Below are positions 1 through 11,394 of a stretch of 64,000 nt of DNA, one piece after another. This DNA comes from Morinoia aosen (lineage: Eukaryota > Arthropoda > Malacostraca > Amphipoda > Talitridae). The notes under the pieces were generated by a model, which saw nothing but the letters and a program-made list of their open reading frames with translations, searched no databases and had not been told where the DNA came from. Location of the stretch: contig CM059559.1 in the NCBI GenBank assembly GCA_030386875.1, positions 65,238,392 through 65,302,391 on the forward strand, written 5' to 3'. Each line of letters begins with the position of its first letter. Position 1 is the first letter of the stretch. Made by a program: the position numbers and the translations under genes.

Positions 1-620
1 CGAAAATTATTTACAAAGCCGGTAGCGTGATACTAGAATATCCATCTGGCCATACTGGCGCGGGGCCTAACAGTGGTCTTATTAGGCTAAATCAGTCAAA
101 TTACATAGTTGTAAATCGGAATAAACACATTTTATGCAAATGATGGGTAAAATATCAACAGAAAAATTGAATTTGTCGTTTGCCAATAGTACAGGTGCAC
201 CCTATCGAAACTTTAAGAGTTCTAGAACTCCATGCTGTCAAAACTGGAAAAGAATTCACTGTTTTTATAATTTTCACGACCCAGTACGACAAATTGTTTT
301 TCAACTTCTAGCCTACGCTAACCTAAAATACCAGTACACGAAATGAAATAACCAAGCCTAATCTCATCTCATCTAACTTCGCCCATATTACCTTCCTAAC
401 TTATCGTAACTTCTACTAGCCTAACATATTCTCGAGAAAGCCATCTAATCTAAACTTCTTCTTTCCATAGCTCTTCTAACCGATCTTTACCACTCCTGAA
501 TTATCCTAACTTATATAATCCTTTCATAACCTTTGCAATCAAGCGTCACAACCTATTCTTGCCAAAACTATCTCAACCTATCTTTACCCAACAAGACATG
601 AGGCTCTGAAACTATTAACC
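1..620. other. Non-coding start of window with degenerate CCTAA-rich tract
   Basis: No reading frame here looks coding. From about 340 to 600 the sequence is rich in variants of CCTAAC, CTAACTT and CCTATC, the degenerate form of insect TTAGG-like repeats also seen at 4170-4250, 18.4 kb and 21.9 kb. It is too irregular to be functional telomere. Confidence 0.5.
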
Positions 621-624
621 TTAA

Positions 625-1893
625 GGGGATCATCCGGGTTTGAGACCTTTTTTCGTCCGATTCGTTTGAAAATTGTCCAGTATATGTCTTTTGTGAAAGT
701 AAACCTTTTTTACTCCCCTCATTTTTTCGATTTAGGCCTTAGTTTTTTTCACGATAAATGTGTTTTTTGTAAATTTTTATTGATATTTCAGATTGAAACT
801 CCTCCAGTTTTGATGCTAGAACAAAAACTAAGACAGTTTTAGAGCCCTTTAAACATTTCTAACAAACGCTCATTCAGTTTTTTCATATACAAATTTTTTT
901 CTATTTTGTCAAAATTTTTGGAAATTTAAAAATAAGCAACAAGTTTTTGGGCTTACAGCTATATATTTCTTCAAAGAATTCAAATTTGAAAAAAAGCAGA
1001 ATGAAAGTTTGTTAGAAATATTCCAATGATTCCAAAACTGTCTTTGGATTTGTTCTAGCATCAAAACTCGAGAACTAGTCCCAGGATGAATGTTGCAACT
1101 TAAAAGTGTTGGGTATAAGCAAAAAATAAAATTTTGTGTTGAGGTGTATTATAATGAAAAATTGATGTAATTGAATGCAGTTTTAATTTTTATTTCGATA
1201 CTTTCCATACATAACTTCATATTCAAACTGTGAATTGTAATTTGAAAAAATTATAAAATTTTCCTTTTTTCTCAAAAAAATATTTTTTTTTTCAGTCTGA
1301 TTCTTATGAAATTCGACTATGATATGTACCCTTTGAAAAGAAACACAATTGATTCTATTCATTTTTTTATTCAGGCCTTAGATTTTGCAAAAATTTGACA
1401 TATTGGTTTTTAGGTGTTGATATTTCACTAATATTGATATTTCACAAAGGGACTCCTCCTTCAGTTTTGATGCTAGAACAAAAACAAATGCAGTTTTAGA
1501 ATCCTTGAAACATTTCGAACACACTCACATTCGGCTTTTTTCCATTTCCCATTTTTTCTCTTTTTATATGGGGTCAAAATCGGGAATATTGAAAGATTTT
1601 GGGTGCTTTTCATTGATATCGATATTTCAAAATTGGACTCCTCCTTCAGTTTTGATGCCAGAACAAAAACAAATGCAGTTTTAGAATCCTTGGAACATTT
1701 CTAACACACACTCTCTTTTTATATGGGGTCAAAATCGGGAAAATTGAAATATTTTGGTCCCTTGGAAATTATTGTCGTAGCGCCATAAAATTTTAGGAAC
1801 GAATAGTCCACCAACTAAGGATCCTTCTACAACAAAAACATGCAAAATGACCATGACATCGACAGGATCTGGCAAGGGCCCCGGATGATCCCC
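625..1893. mobile_element. TTAA-flanked non-autonomous DNA element (TTAA-1)
   Basis: The element is bounded by TTAA at 621-624 and 1894-1897. Its ends are perfect 14-bp terminal inverted repeats (GGGGATCATCCGGG and its complement). No ORF of note lies inside, so it would depend on a transposase supplied elsewhere. The interior carries three direct copies (about 798, 1452 and 1628) and one inverted copy (about 1007-1077) of a module containing TTTTGATGCTAGAACAAAAA. TTAA target duplication is the hallmark of the piggyBac superfamily, but those TIRs usually start CCC whereas this one starts GGGG, so the superfamily label is inference. Confidence 0.8.
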
Positions 1894-1897
1894 TTAA

Positions 1898-2189
1898 ACC
1901 ACTAAAAGTCAATACAAGTGCATGGGCCTAACGTTTGCAGTGGCAAACCAAGAGGTTTGACTATGATTGGTTGGGTATTTATAGTTTGTGTGGCATTATT
2001 TTACGTACTAGGCATGGTACCTAAAATTAGATATAGTGGTAAGTGGCAGATTTGAAAATTATAGAAAAATCAGTACTGCAGTCTGCAAGTATTAACCCAT
2101 CCATTCTAACTCTAATTTGAGGAAAATCATTTTTCTTCAATTGAATGTTCAATAGGAATTTAAAAACGAGGAACGCTGCTTGTAGGTTA
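1898..2189. other. Unannotated AT-rich spacer
   Basis: I see no coding, repeat or RNA signal between the TTAA element and the PLE remnant. Confidence 0.4.
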
Positions 2190-2510
2190 AGCATTATTTA
2201 ATATTATATATCGTCAAATTTATAAAACGTTTCGGAGTCCTGCTCCATTCTCAGTAAGTACATTCAGAAGAAATGTAAAAAACAAAAGTTCGTCAGACAT
2301 GTTAAAAAAGAAAATTGATAGAAAAAACTCATGTAAAAACTTCCAGCGGATAAGAAATATTCATACTGTTTAAACAGATTTTTCTTTGGCAGTGAACAGG
2401 GATTCTAAAATTCTTAGTTCTGAATTATTAATAGCATTCCGCAATAATTCAAATTGGCCTTCAGCGACTCCAGTACCACACTGCTCTGCATGGAGTCGCA
2501 CAGACGAATG
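2190..2510 (-). pseudogene. Penelope-like element fragment (PLE-E), C-terminal end
   Basis: On the minus strand, about 2510-2390 encodes the C-terminal tail typical of the PLE endonuclease: a VRLHAEQC motif followed by a segment ending LRILESL. The other PLE copies here end the same way (VRNHAEQC, LQILESL). Downstream at 2228-2264 is the conserved 3'-end hairpin (GGAG-loop-CTCC, then GAAACG) also found after PLE-A, PLE-B and PLE-C. The reading frame is not continuous with PLE-D at 3016, so this is either a separate copy or the same one split by the unannotated 500 bp between them. Confidence 0.65.
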
Positions 2511-3015
2511 CATGGAGCTAGGATATACAGGAAAGAGCATAGCTGATTCCGATCGAGCTCAATTTGGTTGCAAGAGTTGAGACACTAGGGCATTGTCAAG
2601 GCCCGACACGTGACTACTCTGAGCCAACCAGAGACGCTTGGCTGAAGTTGGCTACTCCTTACCTTCTCTACAACTCCGCCTCTCATTTTCCAAAGCAAGA
2701 TTAGTACCCCACCACAAGTCAAAGGGTGAGGTATGCGTGCAAGTCGCTCTGTAATTTGTTATAATCAAGGGCCTGTAACCTTTATAGTTTTCAACTCTTA
2801 ATGTAGCTTTGCTAGTAATTTTGATATTATTAAGTGTCCTCAAATGGGAACACAATTTATTGTCTTTCGGAATCTAAGAATCCCAAATTAATGATTAACG
2901 ATTGTGCGATTAACTCAACAGCTAGAAGAGCATTCAGCGAGCGTGTGCGCACTCCGTCGTAGTCAGTAGGTCCCTGACTTCCGTGCTGACGTCACACTAG
3001 CGAAAACGTTATTGG
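2511..3015. other. Unidentified insert between PLE fragments
   Basis: This stretch has higher GC than its surroundings and no convincing ORF. It separates two minus-strand PLE pieces that each carry an HSS/VR-like junction, so it may be an insertion in one PLE. I found no terminal repeats. Confidence 0.3.
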
Positions 3016-4060
3016 TTACCAAAGACATAAGAGAAATGTCAAAATTTGGTTCTCTTCACAGACGACTATGCTCCCTCCACTATCTACTCCCTCCGCGGAC
3101 GAATGAGGCGGTTGCGCAAGAGGCCTCCCGGTACGATAACTTACTCCACGATGCTGGGCAATCCTCATATAAAACGGCAAGGTCATCATACCGACATAGC
3201 CTGGTTTACACTGTACACAACTAAATTTATAAACTAAGGACGCCCTCATTCGCTTCGGAAGTTTATCTTTATACCGAAAAAATGAGCCTTTATTAAATGA
3301 ATTGACAGAAATTAGGCACAATTTTACGTCAGGAAAATAGCGATTGAAAAGCAACTACAAATCTCTAAAAATCTTCTCAGACAACTGGCCTAAGAAAAAA
3401 ACTGCAATACAAACATTGTACAGGGTCGACATTGTCACTAACTATTGAATGCTTTTTTGCCAAAAACCTCTTAACATTAGTGTTGATTATGGAAGAGGGA
3501 AACCCGTTGTGGCGGAAAAAGAGTTCAATAAATTAAATTCATTGTGACGGTTGTTAAAACAGGGGCAAATATTCTAAGCTCTGTTAACAAGCGTTTTAAT
3601 CGCATTCACTTTGAACCAGAAGCTACAGAAGTAAAAAAAACTCGAACCCAAACCTGTGAACGAAGGTTTTCGATGTACAGAGGTGGTGAAAGTCTTACCG
3701 GTTCTTACAACATTAACATCTAAAAAGGGAATCATGATCTTCAGTTTCGACAGTAAATTTCACGGAATGATGTTTAGAATTCAAGAAGTCAAGAAATAAT
3801 GGAGCATGGCCAAGATCTCTAAACAATACAATAGTATCATCAATATAACAACGATATAACGTGGGCTTGAAATCCAGGGGGCAATCATTAAGCCACTTTG
3901 TCTCCCAGTGGCCCATAAATATATTTGAAGAAGTGGGCCCTAATGGGATACCCATACCAAGACCCTCTACTTGCTCAAACAGTTTATTAGCAAAGATGAA
4001 AACTGAATTCATAACAGACAATTCAAGCAAGGTTTTGAAATAATTTTGGATGAAACCAGA
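3016..4060 (-). pseudogene. Penelope-like retroelement remnant (PLE-D), RT plus GIY-YIG nuclease
   Basis: Penelope-like elements encode one protein with a reverse transcriptase followed by a GIY-YIG endonuclease. On the minus strand, 4030-3713 holds the RT core: a GLGMGIPLGPTSSNIFM block, then CPLDFKP, then the catalytic box YIDD in CYIDDTIVLF, then HHSVKFTVE. The nuclease follows at 3354-3016 with the Cys pair CVQC, the GYVG motif, the Arg of MRIAQHRG and TGRPL. The two parts lie in separate frames and 3360-3710 is eroded. The N-terminal half of the RT is missing, so the copy is truncated near 4060. The catalytic Asp pair is intact here, unlike in PLE-A and PLE-C, but the gene cannot be functional. 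Confidence 0.85.
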
Positions 4061-4112
4061 AATTATATCAGTCTTTATATCAGTCTTTATAAATTATATC
4101 AGTCTTTCCAAT
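4050..4112. repeat. Short tandem repeat at the truncated edge of PLE-D
   Basis: ATATCAGTCTTT recurs three times with AAATT spacers, directly at the point where PLE coding sequence is lost. Confidence 0.6.
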
Positions 4113-4387
4113 TATCATTTATGTCTATAGTTTCTACTAACGGTTCATTTGTAAATAAATTACTCTAATTTATCCTAAACAATCTCAACCTATCCTAATT
4201 TATGGCAAACTATTGAAACCAAACTGATCATAACCTATCCAATCTTGTGACTGCGAAAAATAACTCATGTGCGGTCAAAAATGACGGAGTTACTTACAAA
4301 TCCTGACGGCACCTGTATGAATTTCTAGCCTTAGTTCGGCATGCTGGCTTGCTTTTTTTTTTCTTCCAGTGCGCCTATAAGATTTAA

Positions 4388-5854
4388 GGGGACCACGCTC
4401 AGGGCATCTGCAGTCCATAAGTCGATTTTCCCGATTTTTTTTATTGCTTTAAATGAGTTTGAGATATGTCCCCGAGTGTCTGTAAAAATATCAGGACCGT
4501 ATCTCAGAGCTAACGTCCCCCCCCGGGAGAGGGAGAGCATCCCCCTTACGGACCTTTCTTTCATTTTTGAACCTAGAGCAATGAAATTTGGTATACTGAT
4601 AGGAAATGCAATTTAGAATCATTTGTCATTCATGACAAAATGAGATTTTCTTGAAAAAAATGGGAAATCATAGAAAACGACATTTTTGGGGGGGTTTTCT
4701 ATATGCTTCTTCTCCTACAGTTTTTGAGCTACAGTAATGATTTTGGTATCATTGGATGCAGAATAACGTGGACATTCAAAAAAAGTTCTCAAACTCTCAA
4801 TTTTATTTTAATTTTTTATATATTTCATCATTCATATTCCTCAGGGTAAGCATCCCCTTTCCGAAAATTTTTTTTATTATTGAATTTAGAGCAATGAAAT
4901 TTGGTATACTGATAGGAAATGCAATTTAGAATCATTTATCATTCATGACAAAATGCGATTTTCTTGAAAAGAAAATGGGAAATTATGGAAAACGACATTG
5001 GGGGGGGGTTCTAAATGCTTCTACTCTGATAGTTTTGAGCTACAGTAATGACTGTGGTATCATTTGATGCAGAATAACGTGGACATTCCAAAAACTTGAA
5101 TGCTTTTCCTCAAATTTCCATTATAAAAATTAAAAAAAAAGAAAAAAATCAAAATATTCTCAAGAAAATTCAAATTTATGACGTCATAACTTTGAAACAG
5201 GATTGAATTTTGAAAAAATTTCCTAATGCATTGTGAAGCCCTTAATTTTCTGCATCCAATGATACCAAAATCACCACTGAAGCTCAAAAACTGTAAGAGG
5301 AGAATGATTTTTTTTCTTAAATCGTCGATATTGAACAATCACGATTTTCAATACATTCGTTATAATGGGGCCGAAGTTTACAACGCTAGAGAAATGTGGT
5401 TTGCTGCGTTTGGAAGACACATGTGTAATCTAAAATTTCTATATAGTTGATTTTCAAAAAGTTTTACGTAAAATTTTTTCCGTTGACTTTTTACCCTAAA
5501 TTTAAACTTTGCCTATAGCTTTTTCAAATAAAATTCTATAAATTCAAAGTGAATTCAAATTCAAAAACCGGTATATAGCATTTTTGGTGCACACGTTGTA
5601 CTTTCGCATGCAACAAACCGCATTTCTCTAGCTTTCAAAATTTCGGCAACATTATAACGAATGATATATATATATTTTGTTTTATTTATCTTGAAAAACT
5701 CATTTTCTATGTCTCAATGCAAAAAACTTATAGAAGAAAACTTGTTGGGAATCTAGATATCAAGTAGTCTGCAAATTTTCATAGACCTAAGTCCGATAGA
5801 AAAAAAACTACGGATGGAAAATCAAGTTTTGGCCGACCGGTGAGCATGGGGCCC
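4388..5854. mobile_element. TTAA-flanked non-autonomous DNA element (TTAA-2)
   Basis: TTAA at 4384-4387 and 5855-5858 bounds an element whose ends are related inverted repeats: GGGGACCACGCTCA on the left and, read inward, GGGCCCCATGCTCA on the right. The FBL copy at 49 kb carries the empty site, a single TTAA at 49124-49127 in the same sequence context, which confirms the boundaries. Inside, a module centred on GATTTTGGTATCATTGGATG occurs directly at about 4740 and 5055 and inverted at about 5255. A second member of this family lies at 40222-41656. There is no transposase gene. Confidence 0.88.
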
Positions 5855-6119
5855 TTAAGCTAGATTTAGGAACATTAAGGTTAGTTACTTTATTTTTCGA
5901 GATATAAAGGGCAGGATAAAGGAAGCAATTTCTTGGCACGGCAGTTTCCGATCTTCTTGACGTCTGGCGCTAGATGGAAAGTGTACTCTAGCGTGCGTTA
6001 GCCGCAATAACCAGATTTTTCGCAGACATCCATCCTTGTACTTCCATCAGCGTCAACTGCGCTTTCAAATTATTACACCATCATTCTACGTAAATTACGG
6101 TGAGCACTATAGGCAATTA

Positions 6120-6515
6120 CTTACCTGCTGGAGGCGCTCGGCTTCCACGCTGCGCCGTACCTATCTGCAGGAAGAGCTCCGCTTCCACGCTGCTCCGTGC
6201 CTACCAGCTGGAAGCGCTCGGCTTCCACGTTGCTCCGTACCTACATGCAGGAAAAGCTCGGCTTCCACGCTGCTCCGTACCTACCTGCTGGAGGCGCTCG
6301 GCTTCCACACTGCTCCGTAGGTTACCTGCTGGAGGCGCTCGGCTTCCACGCTGCTCCGTACCTACCTGCTGGAAACGCTCGGCTTCCACGCTGCTCTGTA
6401 CGTTACCTGCTGGAGGCGCTCGCCTTTCACGCTCTTCCGTACGTTACCTCCTGGAGGCGCTCGGCTTCCACGCTGCTCCGTACGTTACCTGCTGGAGGCA
6501 CTCGGCTTCCACGCT
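6120..6515. repeat. Minisatellite, left part (about 10 units of 40 bp)
   Basis: The unit reads CTGCTGGAGGCGCTCGGCTT, then CCACGCTGCTCCGTAC plus a short variable TTAC or CTAC. Ten units are visible as ten copies of the GGCTTCCAC core or close variants. It continues at 16259 after the Gypsy insertion. On the minus strand many unit junctions read CAGGTAAGTA or CAGGTAACGT, a strong splice-donor consensus. Long open frames through the array are a by-product of its GC content. Confidence 0.92.
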
Positions 6516-6695
6516 ATACCGGCCAATGAAATGCAGGAGGTCTTCTTGGGTGAATACTATTAGTCCGTAGCAGGTGTGGCACAGGCGAGGAACGTGAACG
6601 ATTGAGCACAGATAGAAAAGGGACAGCCTCTTATATAAACTCTGAGAAACGCGAGGTAGGGAGAAAACGCAAGTAAGAGTAAGCTCGCCTGCACA
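6516..6695 (-). repeat. 3' LTR of the Gypsy-type element
   Basis: In element orientation it starts TGTGCAGGCGAGC directly after a polypurine tract and ends near CCGGTAT. A TATA-like TTATATAA lies at 6631-6638. It lacks the stretch containing ACAAAAATATATATC that is present in the other LTR (around 16060-16078). Confidence 0.88.
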
Positions 6696-6696
6696 T

Positions 6697-6710
6697 TACC
6701 TCCCCCTTTC
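6697..6710 (-). promoter_or_regulatory. Polypurine tract
   Basis: On the minus strand GAAAGGGGGAGGTA lies one base from the start of the 3' LTR, the expected position of the plus-strand primer in LTR retrotransposons. Confidence 0.82.
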
Positions 6711-9245
6711 ACCGGATAGGTAATCCATAACAAATCCAAAAAAATAATAATCGGGCGAGAAAAAAAACTTCAACTTCAAACAAGGTTACCAAAATCAATT
6801 TCGTCTCCGCCTTACATGTTTTCAAAACTCAAAGAGAATTAATTTTACCCGAAAACACACTAGCACAAATACAAGTTGTTATATCCCTTCGTTTAAAATT
6901 AATACGAAAACATTTGGCCATATTTAGTACTATCACTTAACGGGAGCATTTTAAGTAGCCTCGCCTCTCATGCGTTTCAAACTTTAAGATTGGCAAATGA
7001 ATTGGAATCAAATTATTAAATATATTCCGCCCAAGAATTAATTATAACCCTCGGCAACACAAACAAAAAGAACGAGGGCCGCTGTAGCGAACAAAAATAA
7101 AAATGCCCTGTTCAAAAGTAAATGTAAACATCTCGGTACAACTAAAGGTAAGCAACTCTAACGTAAGTAGACACAAGGTTCAATAACATGAACTATAACT
7201 CATCACAAAATTAATTAGCAACCTTACCGTCCAAATAGAATTTGAAACCACCGAGCAGTATCAGTTAATGCTAAAATAATATAAAATAATAAAACGCAAA
7301 ATCATTTTCTGAATCGAAACAACTATAGAAATATAAACTAAAAAAAAACATAATAATAATAACACGCCAATTTTCATTAGCACATTAATGACTTACACTA
7401 GCAATGACAACTTATTCATTTACACTGAATTTTTGACGTTTAGTACACAAAAATAAATAAATTACTCAATAACATAGTAAAAATTTCATCGAAAAATTTA
7501 GAAACCACATAACATTGCGAAACGTGGAAAATGTTGTTACCCCAAATACACGCAGTGAAAGAACAACACATTTTAAATTTTTAAACTCTTCCGGTTACAC
7601 CAACCCACAACCATGGTTACACAAAAAGCGCAAAGAAAAACGATTAATAGCTATTACTTAAAAAGCAACGAACAAAATGACAAGGAATAAAGCAAGTTGT
7701 TAATTAACTAAACACCAGCTGCTACCACCGGTCAGCACTAGCACCAACTTACCATACAACCAGAAAGTCAGCACGACAATAGAGGTAGGGTTAAAAAAAA
7801 TGTTATATTTTTTCCTCAGTATACACCAATGGTAAACCAATTAAAAAAAATAATTCCCAACAATTCGAAAAAGAAAAATTCCGCAAGGGTACACATTAGA
7901 CGCAAGAAGTTCAATTACATACACAAACACCATCCCCATCACTTGCTTAAAATCGTATTCGTGGCATCGTAAAAATTTTATCACAGACAAATTTTCCGGT
8001 CTGCATCTCGTTGCTGGACGTTTATGAAATTGCGCATAAACACAAATAATAAACTTGCCACATAAATGAAAAGCATATAATTATAAGATTATAGGATTAT
8101 AGTAGCGAATAAATAACCTTACTGCTAAATAAAACACAATTGCATTTTCTAAATAGACCAATAACGGTATTTCAATAATAATCGAGACTTTCACCTCGTG
8201 GATAGATATTTAATATTTAAAGCCAAAATTTGGTGGCAAAAATCACACTTCCGGCCGCACATTAGTTGAGGAACCGGGGTGTCCATTGCGCCCTGTTCAT
8301 TGCGAACGCTCTTGTGCTCGGAGAGCGCTGACACCAGAGTATCTACATCGACTGTAGACTGCGCGTTACCCATGTCGGGCCTGTGTATCCTGCAAAAGGA
8401 ACAGAAACAGTACCGATTAGCATGACCAAAAAAATAATAAAAACTTACACAATTTTAGTTTCCTAACACGGAAGTATGATAGCCTGAGCAAGAGAACTGT
8501 AGCTCGACACAGTACAGCTAAATAGATCCAAAGATTTTTCCCAATGAAATTACACAAGTTATTAGCACGTGTTGCTCGTCGGCCAGATAAGTATTTTTAA
8601 GTAAAAATTGTGTTCAGACTCTCGTTCGGGAAATTTTCATTCACCGTATAAATTTAATTCATTTGCGCTGACGATAAAACGTTCCAAACAGAAGTAAAAA
8701 GAACAATTTCAATTACGCCCTAGCGCCAAGACCGACCGTCTCACGAGATGAACTGCAATGTCAGCGATTGCATTTAGCAACCGGGGAAGTCGCTCACCAT
8801 TTAATTTGCCAATTCAGCAGCAACATCCAAGCGATTGCACGCCTAGAGTTGCTTTTGCACAGCACAATACAAAATCAAAAACAAATTGCAAAGATTAATA
8901 AAGAAATCTTAGAGACATCTTCACTGATACATATACATTCCTTTTAACCTCGAAATTCAAGTACAAAACTTAACCTAATTTAACCTAATAGGCGCAGCTG
9001 AAAAGGGCTGAAATTATAGCACACGGGTTATAGTGAATAATAATGAAACACGAGTCACACAGATAATACTTTGATAGCGCAAACAACATAGCAAAAATTC
9101 TTAACCTATAATTCTTAACCTATAATGAAAACGTTAAATTGAGTATTACAGTTGTCAATCACAGCAAATCGTATCCTGTCGAGTCGTTGCGACGTCAATA
9201 ACGTAAGTCGTAAACACAGTAAAAATGGACTTGCCATTTGACTTA
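6711..9245 (-). other. Gypsy 3' region between integrase and LTR
   Basis: This is 2.5 kb of A-rich sequence with no long ORF where some Gypsy relatives carry env. The only reading frame I would mention is the 60-codon one at 8191-8373. It is either a long 3' untranslated region or a fully decayed third gene. Confidence 0.5.
8191..8373 (-). CDS. Small ORF behind a splice-acceptor-like site in the Gypsy 3' region
   Basis: Sixty codons start at a true ATG in good context (GACATGG). The protein begins MGNAQS, which fits the N-myristoylation pattern of Gly2 with Ser6, and ends with a Cys/His cluster (CGRKCDFCHQ). Sixteen bases upstream a pyrimidine-rich tract ending TTTTGCAG looks like a 3' splice site at 8390-8391, so a spliced subgenomic message is conceivable. 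I recognise no family. In a 2.5 kb stretch an ORF of this size can arise by chance, so expression is unproven. Confidence 0.3.
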   Translation of the reverse strand: MGNAQSTVDVDTLVSALSEHKSVRNEQGAMDTPVPQLMCGRKCDFCHQILALNIKYLSTR

Positions 9246-10523
9246 TTATTTAACCCTCTGTATGAGTAATACATGGTTCAAATTGCTTATGTGAACTTTG
9301 GAACCGACCTTAATTTCGGCCCAATTACGCTTGACCTTTAAAACTACACCCGGCCCTAACCAAGTGAGCTCAAGCTTATCTTTTTTTGCATGATTCCTTA
9401 AAAGGGCGCGGTCACCCACAACGATGTTCTCATCCTTACGCTTGATATTTCTGTAAAGGTTCCTTTCTGTAGTGTTATTCAATATCAAATTTCCAATATT
9501 TTCGACAGTACGCGCTGCCTCTTTTGCTCGAAAATTAACCAAATCTATCTCTTCATCATAACTGTAAGTTATGGTATCAAAACTCTCACTTTGGAAAAAT
9601 GGACACGTGTCTCTGTTAAACACCACGTAACTTGGTGTGTAGCCCAAAGTAGAATTTAGTGCATTATTCAATGCATTCTCGACAACCTCCAGGCACTGAT
9701 CCCACTCCGCATGAGGCAAAGAATTTACGTACAGTTTTAATAAATTAGTGATTTTCTTGTTGTTCCTCTCTACTATAGCGTTTGAATGAGGACTAAAAGA
9801 CAGAACTTTTTTTTCCGCAATTGCGTGGATGTTCGCAAATTGCTTCACTGCTAGTGACTCAAATTCAAGCGCGTTATCCGAGATCAGCGTTTTCGGAAAG
9901 CCAAAAATGCTGAAGCAGTTTCCTAAACATGAAATTACTGTTTCCGTACGACGGTTAGACGTCGCGTACAGTTTGCAAAACCTAGAAAAAAAATCAATAA
10001 TTATTAAAATGTATTTATTACCACTATCGGTAACCTCTAGGGGACCAAGATAGTCCATTGAAACAACCTCAAATGGTTCTTTCGCTATTGGTGCTGTCAA
10101 AATTTTAATGGGCACAGAAGGTCGTGCCTTAAGTAGTTTACAAACTTCACAATCTCGTACGAATTACCTCACAGTCGTTTTCTTCAAATGGTTATAATAT
10201 TTAAGTTTGAATTTAAACAACGTGTGCAAATCATCGGTGTGGTACATAGAATGAATTGCAAAAATTGCCTTACCCACTAGAGAATTTGGTCCCACTGCAG
10301 TTAATATGGTACTTGGTCGATTGTCAATCCGTCGTCGTCGGTACAAGATGTCATTCAGAATTAAGTAACTTTGTAGGTCAGGTATTTTGGACGCACTAGC
10401 AGGAAGTAGCGCTTCCCTAACGTCCATGCAAAATGGGTCTTGTTTTTGCTCGTCAATAAATTTCTTTATAGTCCAAGAGATCTGTTTCTCGGTTGGTACG
10501 TAATCAATCAGTTTCGGTTGCAT
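9246..10523 (-). pseudogene. Gypsy-type integrase
   Basis: The integrase inserts the cDNA copy into the genome. Order on the minus strand: a spacer domain, a His/Cys zinc-binding region (HSMYH, then CEVC) and the catalytic core with Asp in SMDYLGPL, Asp in ISDNALEF and Glu in IVERNN. The last two are separated by exactly 35 residues, the DD35E arrangement. A C-terminal GPGVVLKVKR segment resembles the GPY/F module. A single in-frame TAA (10164-10166) splits the zinc region from the core. Apart from that stop the catalytic residues are complete, making this the best preserved part of the element. Confidence 0.92.
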
Positions 10524-10581
10524 TTTCTTGTTTGTCGAAGCGTCAGTACTGTCGCCATGCGACGAGTCATTGACCGTCTGT

Positions 10582-11394
10582 CTAGACAGATCTTTTTTGC
10601 TTAGACCGAGTCTCTAAGATGCACGCCTCTGATTCAAAAGTTGAGTGCAGCGCTTCACAGCTCTCTAGTTCTTTAATTGTTAACTGATCATCATTTATAG
10701 GTAGTCTGCTTAAGTAATCAGCTACGACATTCTGTTTCCCAGGTAGATATTTGACAATAGGATCGAATGAATGGACATTTATACACCATCTTGCCATAGT
10801 TGTATCTTCTGGGAGTTTCTTTGCAAAAAGAGGCGCCAATGGTTTGTGATCTGTGTATACACGAATAGGATACCCAGTAATTAAATATTTAAAATATTTT
10901 AGGGCTGAATACAGCGCAAAAAATTCCTTATTCTTGGTGCTATATCATTTCTGGCTAGAATTTAAACTTTTACTAAAATAAGCCACAGGACGCATTACTT
11001 GATCATATGAATCTTCGGCCTGCACCAAGACAGTTCCAATCCCAAAATTAGACGCGTCCGTATATATGTGAAAGTCCTTCGAGTAGTCAGGATGTCTTAA
11101 AACCGTGTCAGAAGTCAGGGCAGATTTGATAAAAGCAAAACTTTTTTGACATCCGTCGCTCCAATTATAAACAACGTCTTTCCTTAAAATCCTGTACAGG
11201 GGGTTTGCAATCTCTGCAAAATTAGGTAAGAAGTTTCTAAAATAATTTGCTAGTCCCGAAAACTGCTTCAACTCCTTCACATTTACAGGAGCCCTACAAT
11301 TCTGCAGTTTCTCCGAACTCTTACATCTAATTCCATCCGCGGCAATAACATGCCCCAGATATTCAAGTTCTTTCTTAAAACTTACATTTTTCAA
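10582..11394 (-). pseudogene. Gypsy-type RNase H and connection region
   Basis: The first part (11394-10945) matches the segment after the RT fingers: YLGHVIAADGI, KELKQFSGLANYFRNFLPNF, then the RNase H start with the catalytic Asp in IYTDASNFGIG and the RPVAYFSKSL block. The second part (10839-10582) has WCINVHSFDPIVKYLPGKQN and ADYLSRLP, the RNase H C-terminus. A stop near 10945 and damage at 10840-10940 separate the two. RNase H would degrade the RNA strand of the RNA:DNA hybrid. Confidence 0.9.

Noticed and set aside
6036-6570. Several long overlapping frames with LPAGGARLPRCSV-like repeats
   Set aside because: They are translations of the 40-bp minisatellite in every frame and strand, with no start context and no family.
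6711-9245. env gene of an endogenous retrovirus
   Set aside because: No long frame, signal peptide or membrane segment is visible in the 2.5 kb after integrase.
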